Source of the DNA: Gliomastix tumulicola
Lineage: Eukaryota; Ascomycota; Sordariomycetes; Hypocreales; Bionectriaceae
Direction: 5' to 3'
Assembly (NCBI GenBank): GCA_001599755.1
Contig: BCHX01000004.1
Coordinates: 3,596,001-3,660,000, forward strand
Length of the DNA stretch: 64,000 bases
How positions within the stretch are numbered: the first letter of the stretch is position 1; each line of letters starts with the position of its first letter. The notes under the pieces were generated by a model. It had not been told where the DNA came from, made no database searches, and was given only the letters and a program-made list of their open reading frames with translations. The translations under genes and the position numbers were made by a program. Positions 31,881-43,002 of the stretch are shown here, one piece after another.

Positions 31881-33090
31881 CTTCTAGGAGCAGCAAAGCG
31901 AGAGAATAGAGCTTGATTCAGAGAGCAGAGAGTACCGGTAAGTCGAGAACCGTTTGCTAATGGTTTTGCTATCAAGATGACCTACCCAAAAGCCCCGCGA
32001 CTCGACCATATATACGACTGAAGCACATCCAAACCCCAGATATGCTACGGACATGTTGCAAATCTCCGTTTCAACACAGCCCCTCGCCTGTCTAAGCAAT
32101 CCAGGCGCAATAGTCTGCGCTTAGATGGACTTCGGCAGGTATCTTCCTTCCAGGAATAGATGCAGTCGTCCACTTCCCCTCAATCTCGGAGAGGGGTCCC
32201 GGCAGTGCAATACCGAGGTTCATGGGGTTAGGAGAGAGAGGGAGGTCAGATGCCTAGTCACTGTCAAGGTCTTCGAGAGCAGATGACACCCTCTAGTCAT
32301 AGTTCGAGGTTGCATGCCCATGTGGCAGCACCCTATTTGCTTCCGTCCGTCGCTCCCTGGCTCTAATCTCTGGACGTAGGATCACCGTTTGAGTGTCCCA
32401 TTTCGTGTTGGCACCACAAAGAGCCTTCACATTCAGTCGTCCTGCTGATAGCATGTGGTAGCGGCATGCCCGGAGTGTGTGGTCATCCTCGCATTCGGCA
32501 GGGCACTGTATGCGAATTAATCTGGCTCGGCCTTTGAAAGATCCATCCCACTTCCCGGCCCCTGAACTGATCAACGGCATAGCCCTCCGAATCGCGGGGT
32601 ATCATACTTGTCGTCGAAGGAGATCGAGCTTGTACGTACCTTTCATCGATGTTTGGAGGTGTGAAGTCGGAGAACCGGCGTGTTGAGATAAAGTCCGGCG
32701 GCGAGTTGGCCAAGACAGTCCACGTCCGTTGACTGTCCATACCCACTCCAACCGTACACGCGGCCGAGAGAAACTCTGGCTTGTGATAATCAAGAATGCA
32801 GAATATTGATGCATGGCGAAAGGTGGTTCATCCTCAGTGGCATATGTATTGATGACCGGTACCGAGCTCGGCAAGCATGTTGAAGCCTTGAACCTCACTA
32901 CGAGGACGGATTCTGAAGGTTGGCGGTGCCAGCAAGCATCTTATAAGGCCCGGTTCCGTCGTGAATATCTTTCGATGATTTGGAATACTGATCATCGTCT
33001 CATCTTTCTCTTCAACTTCGGGAGATAATTAACTTATCAAGTTCCTACCATCTTTCCTCGAACGAAGAACACAACATCAACTCCTCCAAC
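31881..33090. promoter_or_regulatory. Shared divergent promoter of the MFS and AtuA-like genes
   Basis: 1.21 kb between two divergent starts, with no gene in it. An inverted CGG-N4-CCG (in tcggagaaccgg, about 32669) and an everted CCG-N5-CGG (about 32588) resemble Zn2Cys6 binding patterns, but such short motifs occur by chance. The AtuA-like side has a typical CT-rich leader ending in a CTCCAAC-ATG start context. Confidence 0.45.
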
Positions 33091-35376
33091 ATGGCAAAGC
33101 AACCTCTCTGTCACATCGTCACGCCGGTGGGCATGCTTGGCTATGGCTTCGACGAGGCCCTGACCGCGTCCGAGCTGGCCAGGCTCGTGCCTACAGGCGT
33201 GCCGACGGCTATCATCCTCGATTCGGGGAGCACCGACAGCGGCCCCGAGAAGCTGGCCCTTGGAGGCATGTCCTGCCCCCGGTCGGCGTATCTAAAGGAC
33301 CTGACGAAGATGCTGAGGCTGGTACGTATCTTCCGCGTGCCCCTGATCTTTGCTTCCGCCGGCGGCGATGGGTCAGATGAGCATGTGAGGGTCATGATGG
33401 AGATCATGGACGAGATCATGGCGGAGGACGAGAACCAGTATGTTGCGTCCTTGTTTTTGCTGTCGACCTTGGTGTTGATTCATGCTGACCAAGTGGCTGT
33501 CTGATATAGGGGCCACTCTATCAAGGCCATCTCTATCTTCTCTGGCATCCCCAAGGCAACTATCCTCGAGAGGCTGCAGGCCGGTCGCGTCTCCCCCTGC
33601 GGCCCGTGTGTCCCTGCCCTCACTGAGGACAAGATCGACGACTCCCCTCGTGTCGTCGCCCAGATTGGCCCCGAGCCCTTCGTCGATGCCATGGAGGCCG
33701 AGCCGGACTTCAACGTCATCATCGGCGGCCGCGCCTACGATCCCGCCACGTACGTCGCCTTCTGCATCTTCCAGCTCAAGCGCCAGTTCCCAGACGTCGC
33801 AGGCTCAGACATCCAAGCCCGGCTCGGCGGCTTCTACCACATGGGCAAGATCATGGAGTGCGGTGGCCAGTGCTCGTACCCCAAGAGTCACGGCGCCATC
33901 TCGACGATATACCCCAGCGGCGAGTTCGACGTCAGGCCTCTGGCACCCGAGGCCCGATGCTCACCTTACAGCGTGGCGGCGCATGTTCTGTACGAAAACA
34001 CGAGGCCGGATTTCCTGAGGGGCCCGGGTGGCAAGCTGGACCTGACGAGGAGCCACTACGAGCAGCTGGACGAGCGGACTGTGAGGGTCAGTGGGTCTCA
34101 GTACATCTCATCGCGGTCGGAGGGCCTGCCGTACTGCCTCAAGCTCGAGGCGGGCCGTATGGTAGGATATCGATCCATGTTCTTGGGAAGCGTGAGAGAT
34201 CGTAGGTTTCCGAGAATGACGAATCTGAACACAGGGCAAGATATCAGGCTAACCTTTGATCACAGATATCCTAATCAATCAGCTCGACAACGTACTAGGC
34301 AAGGTGCGGTGGTATGTCGGCGAGCAGTTCCCTGACCTCTCAGGCCAGTGGGAGCTGGACTTCCACATCTATGGTCAAGGCCAAACAGCCGGTTCAGGTC
34401 CGGGCGAAGTCTTCATCATCGCGGAGGTGCTGGCACCGACACAGCAGATCGCGACGAGCCTGGCATCAAAAGCTAGGGTTGCCATGATTGTAAGCCGCCC
34501 TTCTTCGCCCTATACCTCTCGCATACACGGAGGTGCTAACACGTGAACTCGCAGCATGCTGCATATCCTGGTCAGAAGGCATCTGCTGGAAACTTTGCCT
34601 TTGGTATTGGTGGCAAGTTGGACATCGAGATGGGGCCATGTGCTGAGTTCTCCATCTACCATCTGATGGAGCTCAGCCAGGGCGAGGAGCGTCTCGCCTC
34701 AGGCCCTATTTCCTCTGGGAACAAAGACAAGCTGATACGCTCAAGCATCAATATGTACGGACAAGGAGAGCTCTTGGTGTCCGATCCCGAGTTCGTAGCC
34801 AGCGTCGCCCGTCTCCAGGAGGCATATCCAGTCCCAGCCGCCAAGCCGATCTCTCGAGGCGATAATGCTCCCGTTCCGGTCAAGAACCCGAAGACACTAT
34901 CAGACGTCTGCCGCGTCCTGCGCTCCAAGAACGCCGGCCCGTTCGAGATCACCCTCGACGCTATCTTCTTCACCGAGGCAGCCTACCAGTCCGTCAAGAC
35001 ATCCGGGCTTCTTTCGAAGAGCAGGGTCGCCAAGGCGCTGGGCGTGGCGGAGACGGACATCATCTGGATGGGCTTCTTCGAGCCGGCGCTCGCCTTCAAG
35101 GTGACGATCCCCAGGTACAGGGCCGGCAAGATGAGGAGCGCTGGCGGGTTCATGGAGCACGACGTGCACGGATCGCAGCAGCACATGGGCTTCGCCGGCA
35201 TCAAGCTCAGTGGCGCCGACGCGGGACAGAGCACAGAGGATAGGATCGCGTCTCTGCTGAAGCCGCTATGGGGGGGTCAGAGCTGGTATCGCATGGCGGC
35301 CGTGTTGAGTGCTCTGTGGAGCGTGAGCGCCTGGGCTGCGGCTAAGCACGTTGTCTCGCGGCAGAAGAGCGGGTGA
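33091..35376 (+). CDS. AtuA-like DUF1446-DUF4387 fusion protein
   Basis: Model: join(33091..33437, 33510..34201, 34266..34489, 34555..35376), 694 aa. Residues about 8-460 are the acyclic terpene utilisation (AtuA, DUF1446) domain, with IILDSGSTDSGPEKLALGG, LIFASAGGDGSDEH, VIIGGRAYDPATYVAF and MECGGQCSYPK. Residues about 536-630 are DUF4387, starting LSDVCRVLRSKNAGPFEITLD and ending IPRYR. In bacteria AtuA sits in the citronellol/geraniol catabolism operon with an undefined role, and the two domains are often separate neighbouring genes; fungi commonly carry them fused. The C-terminus ends in a hydrophobic segment (MAAVLSALWSVSAWAAAKHVV) that could anchor it in a membrane. Its biochemical activity is unknown. 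Divergent from the MFS gene. Confidence 0.87.
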
Positions 35377-36613
35377 GGGCGATCGGGTAGCGCGCTTCCT
35401 CGACGATCCGGTTGAGCAGATGTGTCTTTTAACAGCCAGGCGTGCCAATGCAGTTAGCAGTAGTAATTGTTGGGATCCTCTGACTGCCTCCGACTCTGTC
35501 ATGTGCAGGCATTATCGTGCAGCTGGGCCCCCCACCTTGGCATGCTTGTTCAGGATGCCATGGCTGGATGCAGCATGTGCCGGACTGTCCAATCCGGCGG
35601 AAGGATCGCGCCGATGAGATGTGTGCGCCGTGGCAAGGGCTTCACGTGAAGAACTCCTCCTCGGTCAATGATCTGTGCGCTTGATAACTTACCGCAGCTG
35701 CCGTGTAGGTAGTACTTCGTAGGGCGAAGTGCCTGTGAGATTCGAGGTGGGGGTCTAGCCAGGCCTCGGAATTGACTCTACTGAGTCTAGCTCACGCCTG
35801 TGGTGGAAATTGTAGAAGCCCGCAGCCCGCAATAAGCTCTGGCCGACAGGCGACTAGCGCCGTCTGCAGCAGCTCTGGGCAGCTCTGGGCAGCCTAGGAC
35901 AGTCCCAGGGCTATTACGTAGGGGGCCCGTTGGGGGGCTGCCCCCTGTAACGAGGCCCCAACCCAACACGTGAACGGCCGGCCCATCCTCCCTGCCAAAT
36001 CATGTCCAGTCGCATCACCACACCTGCTACCACCACCACTTCTCACCCTCTGTTGAGGCCTATCAACCCACCATCGTCGCATGATTGCGGTATCTGATCT
36101 GCCCCCTTCTGTCGGCAAATACGACGCTGTTCCCCCCCTCCTCCCCTCCCCATAACCCCTCTCTTCAGAGGCGGTTCTTCTTGTTTGCTCGACCTGTCCT
36201 CTTGATCCATTGCGCTGTCACCGTTTCCAGCCAGGATCCTCGGTCCCGACGTCAACCCACCATCTCGAAGTCGAATCGCCTTTGATTGCCCGCCCCCGTC
36301 TTTTTCTTCGCCTTTCCTTGGTCAAACTTCTGTCTGGCGATTGTATTGTAGACAACTTGTCGACTTCCCGTACCCGTGCGATTTCCTCTCGGCCTGCAAC
36401 CAAGTCCAAAAGCAACACCAACAACCCACCCTTCACCTCCGAAGGGCCTCGACGCTCGTTTTTCTGCCGCCGCTACGCATTCGCCTCTTCTATTCGACGC
36501 TGCCGTCAAGTGCCTTTGGCAGTTGTTAGGACTTTTCCCCATCGACCACTATCTCGTGTGTATCGACAGCCAACGCAAGCGCGCCTCCATTTGCTGTCTT
36601 CAGATCTTGTGTT
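35377..36613 (+). promoter_or_regulatory. Intergenic region and long C/T-rich leader of NEM1
   Basis: 1.24 kb. The first half is the 3' side of the AtuA-like gene and contains two tandem copies of AGCTCTGGGC (35871-35890). From about 36000 the sequence is pyrimidine-rich and looks like the NEM1 promoter and leader. Several short upstream frames exist there, none with protein character. Confidence 0.5.
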
Positions 36614-38232
36614 ATGCTGTCCGCGCCCAATGGCTTGCTTGCTCGACTCACTATGAACTCCCTGAATATCATTACAACCCGTGTATCACCAACCTCGAGT
36701 CCAGCACCCTCGCGATCAAACAGCCTGAGCCACCTGGGCATCGGCCTCGCGCAAGACGACGAGAAGCCTGCGCAGCCCGCCCAGCAGGACGGCCCATCTG
36801 AAACGTCCAGCATGGAGCCCTTCCCGCAGTTGACGGAGACGACGGAAGCGGCATACGACGAGAAGCACCATCACCACGACGACATCTCCGAGGTCGCGCC
36901 GCTCCTGAGCGAGAGCAAACCCGACAACAACAACAACAAGCGAAGTGCGTGGTGGCATACGATCCCCCGGAACATCGCGTCGAGCATCCTTGGTTCTATC
37001 CGCTGGGCGTTTGTGACGCTCGCGTCCCCCGGGGTCTATCTCATCGCGTGCTTCTACGATGCCAATGGCAACTTTTCGCCCTGGGCCCAATTCAAGAGCC
37101 TGTTTGGAGCCGGGAAGGGAGAGGGCTCGAGCCTCAAGGAGCATCCCGTTGCTGCTGAGAAGCAGGGGCACCTCCACCCCTCTCATCGCCGCCGCCCGAA
37201 TCGAAACAGCATATCCAGCCGTCCGACCTCGTCCATGTCATCATCATCAGCTGTAACATCAGAGTCCGAAACTGAAGATTTCCCGTCAAGCTCCAGCAAG
37301 CACAACCGCTCCAAGTCGCTAGACCCTTCCGAAGAGATCAACCCGGCGCGCAAATCGATACGCATCAGGCTTCACAACGAGGATTCCGCGGAGAAGAAGA
37401 GGCACAGGAAAACACAGTCAGCAGTCGCACGGACGAAGGCAAGCGAGCTTGGAGGCGACGAGCTCTCCGCTCATCTCAAGTCTCCGACATCACCGATCGC
37501 CGCCCTGACCAAGTACCCCCGAGCACCCGCCCCTCCGCGACCTCTGATCCCCCGACGCCAGCCATCGTATCTCAACATCGAACCGCCCAACAAGCCGCGC
37601 AAGACTTTGATTCTCGACCTCGACGAAACATTGATACACAGCATGTCCAAGGGCGGCAGGATGAGCACCGGGCACATGGTCGAGGTGCGCTTGAACGCGG
37701 CATCCCTCGGCATGGGCGGTTCTGCTCAGCATCCGATCCTCTACTGGGTCAACAAGCGACCTTACTGCGACGAGTTCCTTCGCCGGGTCTGCAAGTGGTT
37801 CAACTTGGTCATTTTCACGGCATCCGTCCAGGAATACGCGGACCCGGTCATCGATTGGCTAGAGAGTGAGAGGAAGTTCTTCTCGGCCAGGTACTACCGT
37901 CAGCACTGCACCTACCGCCAGGGGGCGTATATCAAGGACCTCAGTTCGGTGGATCCAGATCTGAGCAACGTCATGATCTTGGACAACAGTCCACTGAGCT
38001 ATCTGTTCCACGAAGGTGCGTCTCTTTATCTCGTCCCGCGTGGCTGAGACGTGGGCGAAGAAACTAACAGCTCGTTACAGACAATGCGATTCCTATCCAA
38101 GGCTGGATCAACGACCCGACAGATTACGATCTGATGCATCTGATACCGCTGCTAGAAGGCTTGCAATACGTACACGACGTGAGGGCGCTACTTGCTTTGC
38201 GGGGCGGAGAGGAGGGTCAGAACACAGTATAA
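36614..38232 (+). CDS. NEM1: NEM1-type lipin phosphatase catalytic subunit (FCP/SCP family)
   Basis: Model: join(36614..38015, 38081..38232), 517 aa; the intron splits an Asp codon. Nem1-Spo7 dephosphorylates the lipin Pah1 at the nuclear envelope/ER, steering phosphatidate to triglyceride and limiting membrane growth. A hydrophobic segment near residues 124-150 fits the membrane anchor. Residues about 170-330 are Ser/Arg-rich and disordered. The catalytic domain starts at RKTLILDLDETLIHS, with nucleophile D335 and D337 in DLDET, then VNKRPYCDEFLRRV, VIFTASVQEYADPV and VMILDNSPLSY, and ends with IPIQGWINDPTDYDLMHLIPLL. An in-frame ATG at 36653 (MNSLNIITTRVSP) is an equally likely start. Confidence 0.93.
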
Positions 38233-39216
38233 AGGGGGAAAATTAATGCAAGAAGCGTGACGAAGAAGGGCTGGCGTTCATGATGGGATTAGCTCACGGG
38301 AGCGAGCATGTTAACCCTGGATGTCTGTCTACTGTACATATATAGAGCATGGCCTTGAAGACATTGTTTTGGGAGCTTTGGAAGCGTAGTTACAAGCGAA
38401 TCACTCGCCAACCGGATCTAGGCGATTGTGATCCATCCATCCTCCGTATGTGACTCAATCTCTTGATTCTGCATGTAGTGATCATCCTTCGCAAGTCGTG
38501 TTGGCCGAGCCTTGGTTGTTCCTCGGCTCTGACTTGGAGCTGCGGGAGGGAACACCCGAGATCTTGACAGATTCGTACTCTACAGCGCGATGCCCACGCA
38601 GCAAGGACCCGATGATCAGATCGCAACGACTCGTAGGTAGGTAGGTTCCTTGGCAACAGCCCTGAAAATTACTCGTAGGAACAGGAGCGAAACGCATGCG
38701 ACGGCGGTGGAGAGACTATTGGACAGTCGCACATGGCGTAATCACGGGATCGCCTCATACCTACCTCCCTCTAACCCGAGCGAAGCCGCCCAGCTCAGCA
38801 GGAGCGCATCATCCCAAATTGCGGGGGAAGCTCCCTCTCTTCGCCCTGTTTTTCTTTCGCCAGGGCGAAAATCGCCCATGCATTCCAGGAGCATTAGCTC
38901 CTAGAAGACGCTTTGGGCCGCCTAGTGTGCCTGGATTCCCTCATCCGGGGAGAGCTTCATTAGTGGTGACATCATCCACACGAGTGACGACAGGCACGCA
39001 TCAGAGAGCGATGGCGGTGGAACTTGACCCGATCGAGATCAGGGAGGGGGGAGCAGAGGGAAACAATCGGCTGGAGTACAAATAGTAGCTCTCCTGCCTT
39101 TTGTCTCTGATGCAAAGAGGGAGAAGACAATTAAGTTTATTCTTTTCACGATCTCGAACCTGCACATCTCAACTTATCAACTGGACGATATCCTCAGCTC
39201 ACTAACAAAGCCCATC
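38233..39216. other. Intergenic region and promoter of the DUF1761-like gene
   Basis: Just under 1 kb. The first half is NEM1 3' sequence. A TACAAATAG stretch at about 39077 and the following C/T and A/T sequence could form the promoter and leader of the next gene. No gene recognised. Confidence 0.5.
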
Positions 39217-39929
39217 ATGTCTCTGCACTGTAAGTGGACACCCGCGCCGATCGCCAATCCCACTGCACGCTTTCTTCCCCCCCGACCGCCGCCCCTCCCC
39301 CGGAGAGATAAGGCACGGCAGTCTGCAGCATTATCAATTGGCGTTGGCGACGACTGTGGTGGGATATGGGGAAAAACAAGTTCGCTGACCAGGAACGATA
39401 ACCGCTCCAGACCTTCCCCCCGTCAAGCCCTCGGCCATCGCGCTGGGCACCTTCTTCAACCACGGCGTCGAGCTCGCGGTCCTGGGCCCCGTCTTCGGCC
39501 AGACCTACCAGCGCGCCAAGCTCGCCAACACCAAGGAGGAGTTCATCAAGTCCAAGGAGGCGTCCTCGGCCGCCGTCGCCTGGGGCACCACCTTTGTCGG
39601 CTCGGCCCTCCAGAGCTACGGCGTCGGCGCCCTCATCAACGCCACCGGCACCCTGAGCTACAAGGGCGCTGCCTACCTCGGTGGTCTCATCTTTGCCGCT
39701 ACCGCTGCTCCCGGTGTAAGTTCCATTGTTATGTCCTTCTTGTTGTTGCAGGAGGGCGAGAATCGCGAGCGTGCGGAGCTGACCTCAACCATAGTTCCTC
39801 ATCCAGATCTTCAGCGAGAAGAGGCCCCTCGACACCATCGGCGTCGGCATCGCGGCCAAGCTCGTCGAGACTGTCGGCCTGTCTGTGTTCCTCACCTGGT
39901 GGGGGACTAGGACCAATCCCTTCGAGTAA
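39217..39929 (+). CDS. Small multispan membrane protein, DUF1761-like
   Basis: Model: join(39217..39229, 39411..39715, 39807..39929), 146 aa. The first exon is only 13 bases (MSLH plus one base of Tyr). The 181-bp first intron is followed by YLPPVKPSAIALGTFFNHGV. About four hydrophobic segments are visible: around SAIALGTFF...VLGPVFG, AAVAWGTTFVGSALQSYGVGAL, AAYLGGLIFAATAA and AKLVETVGLSVFLTWWG. The C-terminal WWGTRTNPFE motif recurs in fungal proteins of this type. Bacterial DUF1761 proteins are of similar length and topology. No function is known to me. Confidence 0.78.
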
Positions 39930-40353
39930 ACCAACTCGTGTAACACCTATGGATTCCCGGCGTTGGAATGGAGAAATGGTCAAGGTCCGGGCCTGAGCGC
40001 CGCGGCGGTTTCAGCCGCTCTGTATCCTAAGTCTTAAGTCTGCCCACGATCAATTCAATGTAATCATCAAGGCAACGCAATCGTCCATGTGACTCTGATG
40101 TCCTAGGTTCAATCCGCACAGTGAGATGTCACCCCTTTCATAATGAAGAATGTCGATTTCGATTGGTCCCTGACTATAAGCCCAATTCCCTGATCGTACA
40201 TGTAAGCAAAACTTCCATTTGTGTCGTCAACAGACCAAAAATGCACAAGAAACTCAAAACACCCCAGAAACAAGCAATTCCCACCCGTATTGTCTGTCTG
40301 TCTGCCCGCGCATCTTCCCCAATCTCCAATCCCCTCGCTCTTCTCCTTCCCCT
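39930..40353. other. Intergenic, convergent 3' ends
   Basis: 424 bases of 3' UTR between the DUF1761-like gene and NHP2. No gene seen. Confidence 0.55.
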
Positions 40354-41210
40354 TTACGACCCCTTGGTCCAGAAGGCCTGCTTCGACGTCTCCTTCTGCA
40401 CAAACTTGACGAGCGACGCGTACGTCTCCGCGAAGCTCTCGCCGTCCTCGTCGTCCTTCTTGGCGTCCGCGACGGCCTTGACCTTCTTCCGGGCGTCGGC
40501 CTTCTCGATGATCATGACGACGCTGGTCGGGCGCTTCGTCTTGGCCGCGGCGCCGAGCTCGGCGCGCGAGGTGACAAAGATGAAGGGCACGTTGTGGTCC
40601 TCGCAGAGCACGGGCAGGTGCGAGATGACGTCCTGCGGGGAGATGTCGCCCGCGATGACGACGACGCCGGGGAAGGATGTGTAGCCGGGCGCCGAGGGCG
40701 CCGACTTGCGGAGGGTCTTGACGACTTCCTTGACGCCGCGCTTCAGACTGTTGTTCTTGGCAGCTGGTGGTCACACACACACACAAGTCAGTAAAATTGA
40801 AACTCGTATGATTTTGGTACCGCTTCTTGGGGGGAGGGGGGGAAGAAGTTGTCGCAATAGGGAATAGAATCCGTACCTTTCCTGATAGCCTTGTACACCT
40901 TCTTCTGTCCCTTCTCGTCCGCCACGGGGATGGCAAAGGGCACGACCGTCCTCTCCAGCGGCAGCTCGGAGGGCGTGGTCTCCTCATCCGAGTCGGCATC
41001 CTCGGCGTCGGCAATCTTGGTGTCGCTGTTGTCGCTGGCCTGCGCGGCCGCGTCCTGCTGCAGCTTGTCCTCGAGCGCGGCCGCGAGCTTCTCCTTCTTG
41101 TCCTTCTTGTCCTTCTTGTCCTTCTTTTCCTTCTTCGACTTGGAGACGCCCGACTCGTCGCTGCGCTTCTTCTCCTTCTTCTCCTTCTTCTCGAGGCTCT
41201 TGGCGGCCAT
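40354..41210 (-). CDS. NHP2: H/ACA ribonucleoprotein subunit NHP2 (L7Ae family)
   Basis: Model: complement(join(40354..40763, 40877..41210)), 247 aa. Nhp2 binds kink-turn-like RNA in H/ACA snoRNPs, which pseudouridylate rRNA, and sits in the nucleolus. The N-terminal 110 residues are a lineage-type extension: a Lys/Glu/Asp run (KKEKKDKKDKKDKKEK) acting as a probable nucleolar signal, then an acidic Ser/Asp stretch. The L7Ae core follows: AAKNNSLKRGVKEVVKTLRK, GVVVIAGDISPQDVISHLPVLCED, VPFIFVTSRAELGAAAKTKRPTSVV. The C-terminal helix region ends KQAFWTKGS. Yeast Nhp2 is 156 aa, so the extension explains the larger size. Confidence 0.92.
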
Positions 41211-41893
41211 TGTGGCTAGAGGGCGCTCGGGCGGTGTTTGTCTAAGCGGTTCGACGGTGCGAGGTTCGTCGCAGGGTCTCTTCTACGTTCTAGGAACGAG
41301 GAAAGAGTCACCGAATGATGCGGTTAATCTCCTCAGATTAAACGAAGAGATAAGAGGTCAATTGGATTTGTCCAATTGGGTCCAAACAAGATGTCGTAAG
41401 AGTCGTTCGTTGTGTTTGAAGGTGTGGATAGAAAGAAGGTCGGTGGGATATTTTTTTCCTGGCCGGATTTCCCAAACTTTTTTTCCTCGGTGAGCCACAC
41501 CGAGCTCTGTCCCGCCCGCTCTTTTCGGCTTGGGGGACCCACGTGACCTTCGGCCTTCGTTCTGGCTGTGGTACAGCCGCCTTTCAAGATGCAGGAGAGC
41601 GAGAACAGGATGGCGTTGCATTCAATTTACATTCAGTCGACTACTATCTTCCACGAAAGGTCGTTGGATACGAAACCTACAGCATTGGGCCTCATGGTGA
41701 AGCGGCAGTCAGGCCACATCTAACGCCACGTGTGAAGCAACGCAACGGCCTCTTAAATCAACAAAAGAAACACATGTATTGGGCATGTCTAAAAGCCCTA
41801 ATTCTAGGCGGTGATGTACAACGGGTCAAGAGACGCCATAGCGCTATTCCGGCAGCCTACACCCTAATGATACCCAAGAAGCTCTGGACAAGC
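41211..41893. other. Intergenic region
   Basis: 683 bases with the NHP2 promoter and the QCR8 3' side, both minus-strand genes. A plus-strand frame at 41543-41974 crosses into the QCR8 exon and has no family features. No gene called. Confidence 0.5.
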
Positions 41894-42666
41894 TTATTCC
41901 TCATCAGCAAACTCAGCACGACCAGCCTTGGAGTTGAGGTAGTGGTTGCTGCAGACACGGTATTAGCTCTCTAAGTCCGATACGTCCTAGCCGGTGCGTC
42001 GTCCGGCAGCCTCGAGGTCGAAGGCTTGAGTACTCACCGCTCGGTTGCCCAGCTCATGAGGTAGTAGCCACCCAGGAGGGCGGGGAGCCAGTAGAAGATC
42101 TGGGCCTTGGTGCGGCGGAAGGTGTTGAAGACGGCGTCGTGGCCGGCGTTGGCAAAGGGGTTCTGTCGGTTAGCGGAGAGACCCCAGTGGACGATGCCCT
42201 TCTGCTTGGTGCCGCCTGTGTCCCATGTCAGTACAGCTCGTTCCAGCATCTGCATAGTCCCATTCGCGCATTCTCCAGCCCTGTAAAACGTCCATCCACC
42301 ACCAATTCCACATATTCCATCCTCGCGATGCAGTTGACGGACTCGTGGATCGGTATCGTCGCTCGTCGCTCGTGATTTTTTGCCCCCCTTCATCCGGATT
42401 CGCAGATCCCAAACACAGCAATTGAACTCCAGAATCACTTACCCATGTCGCCCCAGTCGCCAATGTAGCTAAAACAGCAAGTCAGCAACCGAATTGGCCT
42501 ATTCATGACCATCAACGCGAGCTTCGCAAGTCGAGAGAGGTCCTCCATGCTGTGCCTCGGAAAGCCCTCAAGCCTCCTGCGAAGACGGTATCGTGCCGCG
42601 GACGAAGACTTACTGGCCGACCTTGGGGTTGGGGTGACCCCCGAAAAGAATCTGGGTAGGCTTCAT
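41894..42666 (-). CDS. QCR8: Cytochrome bc1 complex subunit 8 (ubiquinol-cytochrome c reductase)
   Basis: Model: complement(join(41894..41948, 42038..42215, 42443..42468, 42614..42666)), 103 aa in four small exons, including one of only 26 bases. The protein reads MKPTQILFGGHPNPKVGHY, then IGDWGDMGGTKQKGIVHWGLS, then ANRQNPFANAGHDAVFNTFRR, a membrane span (IFYWLPALLGGYYLMSWA) and NHYLNSKAGRAEFADEE. These are the hallmarks of Qcr8, the small quinone-proximal subunit of respiratory complex III with one transmembrane helix. Automated gene finders could easily miss the tiny exon. It shares a 336-base divergent promoter with PHB1. Confidence 0.93.
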
Positions 42667-43002
42667 CGTGAATTCGGCGTGAAACCCGTGTGTTGAGGGG
42701 GGGATTTCTCGTTCGGTTCTGAGGTGATGATGGCTCAGAAGCTCTCCGTTCGGGTGAGGCCGGTCCAAAGGACTCCAAAATTCGACTGGCGAATGGAGAA
42801 CAGCCGACTCTTACCCGTGAAGCTGACCGCAAAATTCTGGCACCCCTCATTGGCTACAGGTAGACTTCACGTATCCACATTTTGCTCTGACTCTTGCTCC
42901 AGCTTTCTGACCTAGCTTCGAAATCGCATCACCACCACCGCACGACGAAACCCAGGAGAATCCGGCCACAGCTCCTTCAACCCCGACACACATCACACAA
43001 AC
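42667..43002. promoter_or_regulatory. Divergent promoter QCR8 / PHB1
   Basis: 336 bases between the starts of two nuclear genes for inner-membrane proteins. One CCAAT-type box (ATTGG) lies at 42849-42853, near the middle, and could serve both genes through the HAP complex. Co-expression is inferred from layout only. Confidence 0.45.

Noticed and set aside
42849..42853. Single CCAAT box as proof of HAP control of QCR8/PHB1
   Set aside because: One pentamer in 336 bases is near chance expectation; it is kept only as a candidate inside the promoter entry.
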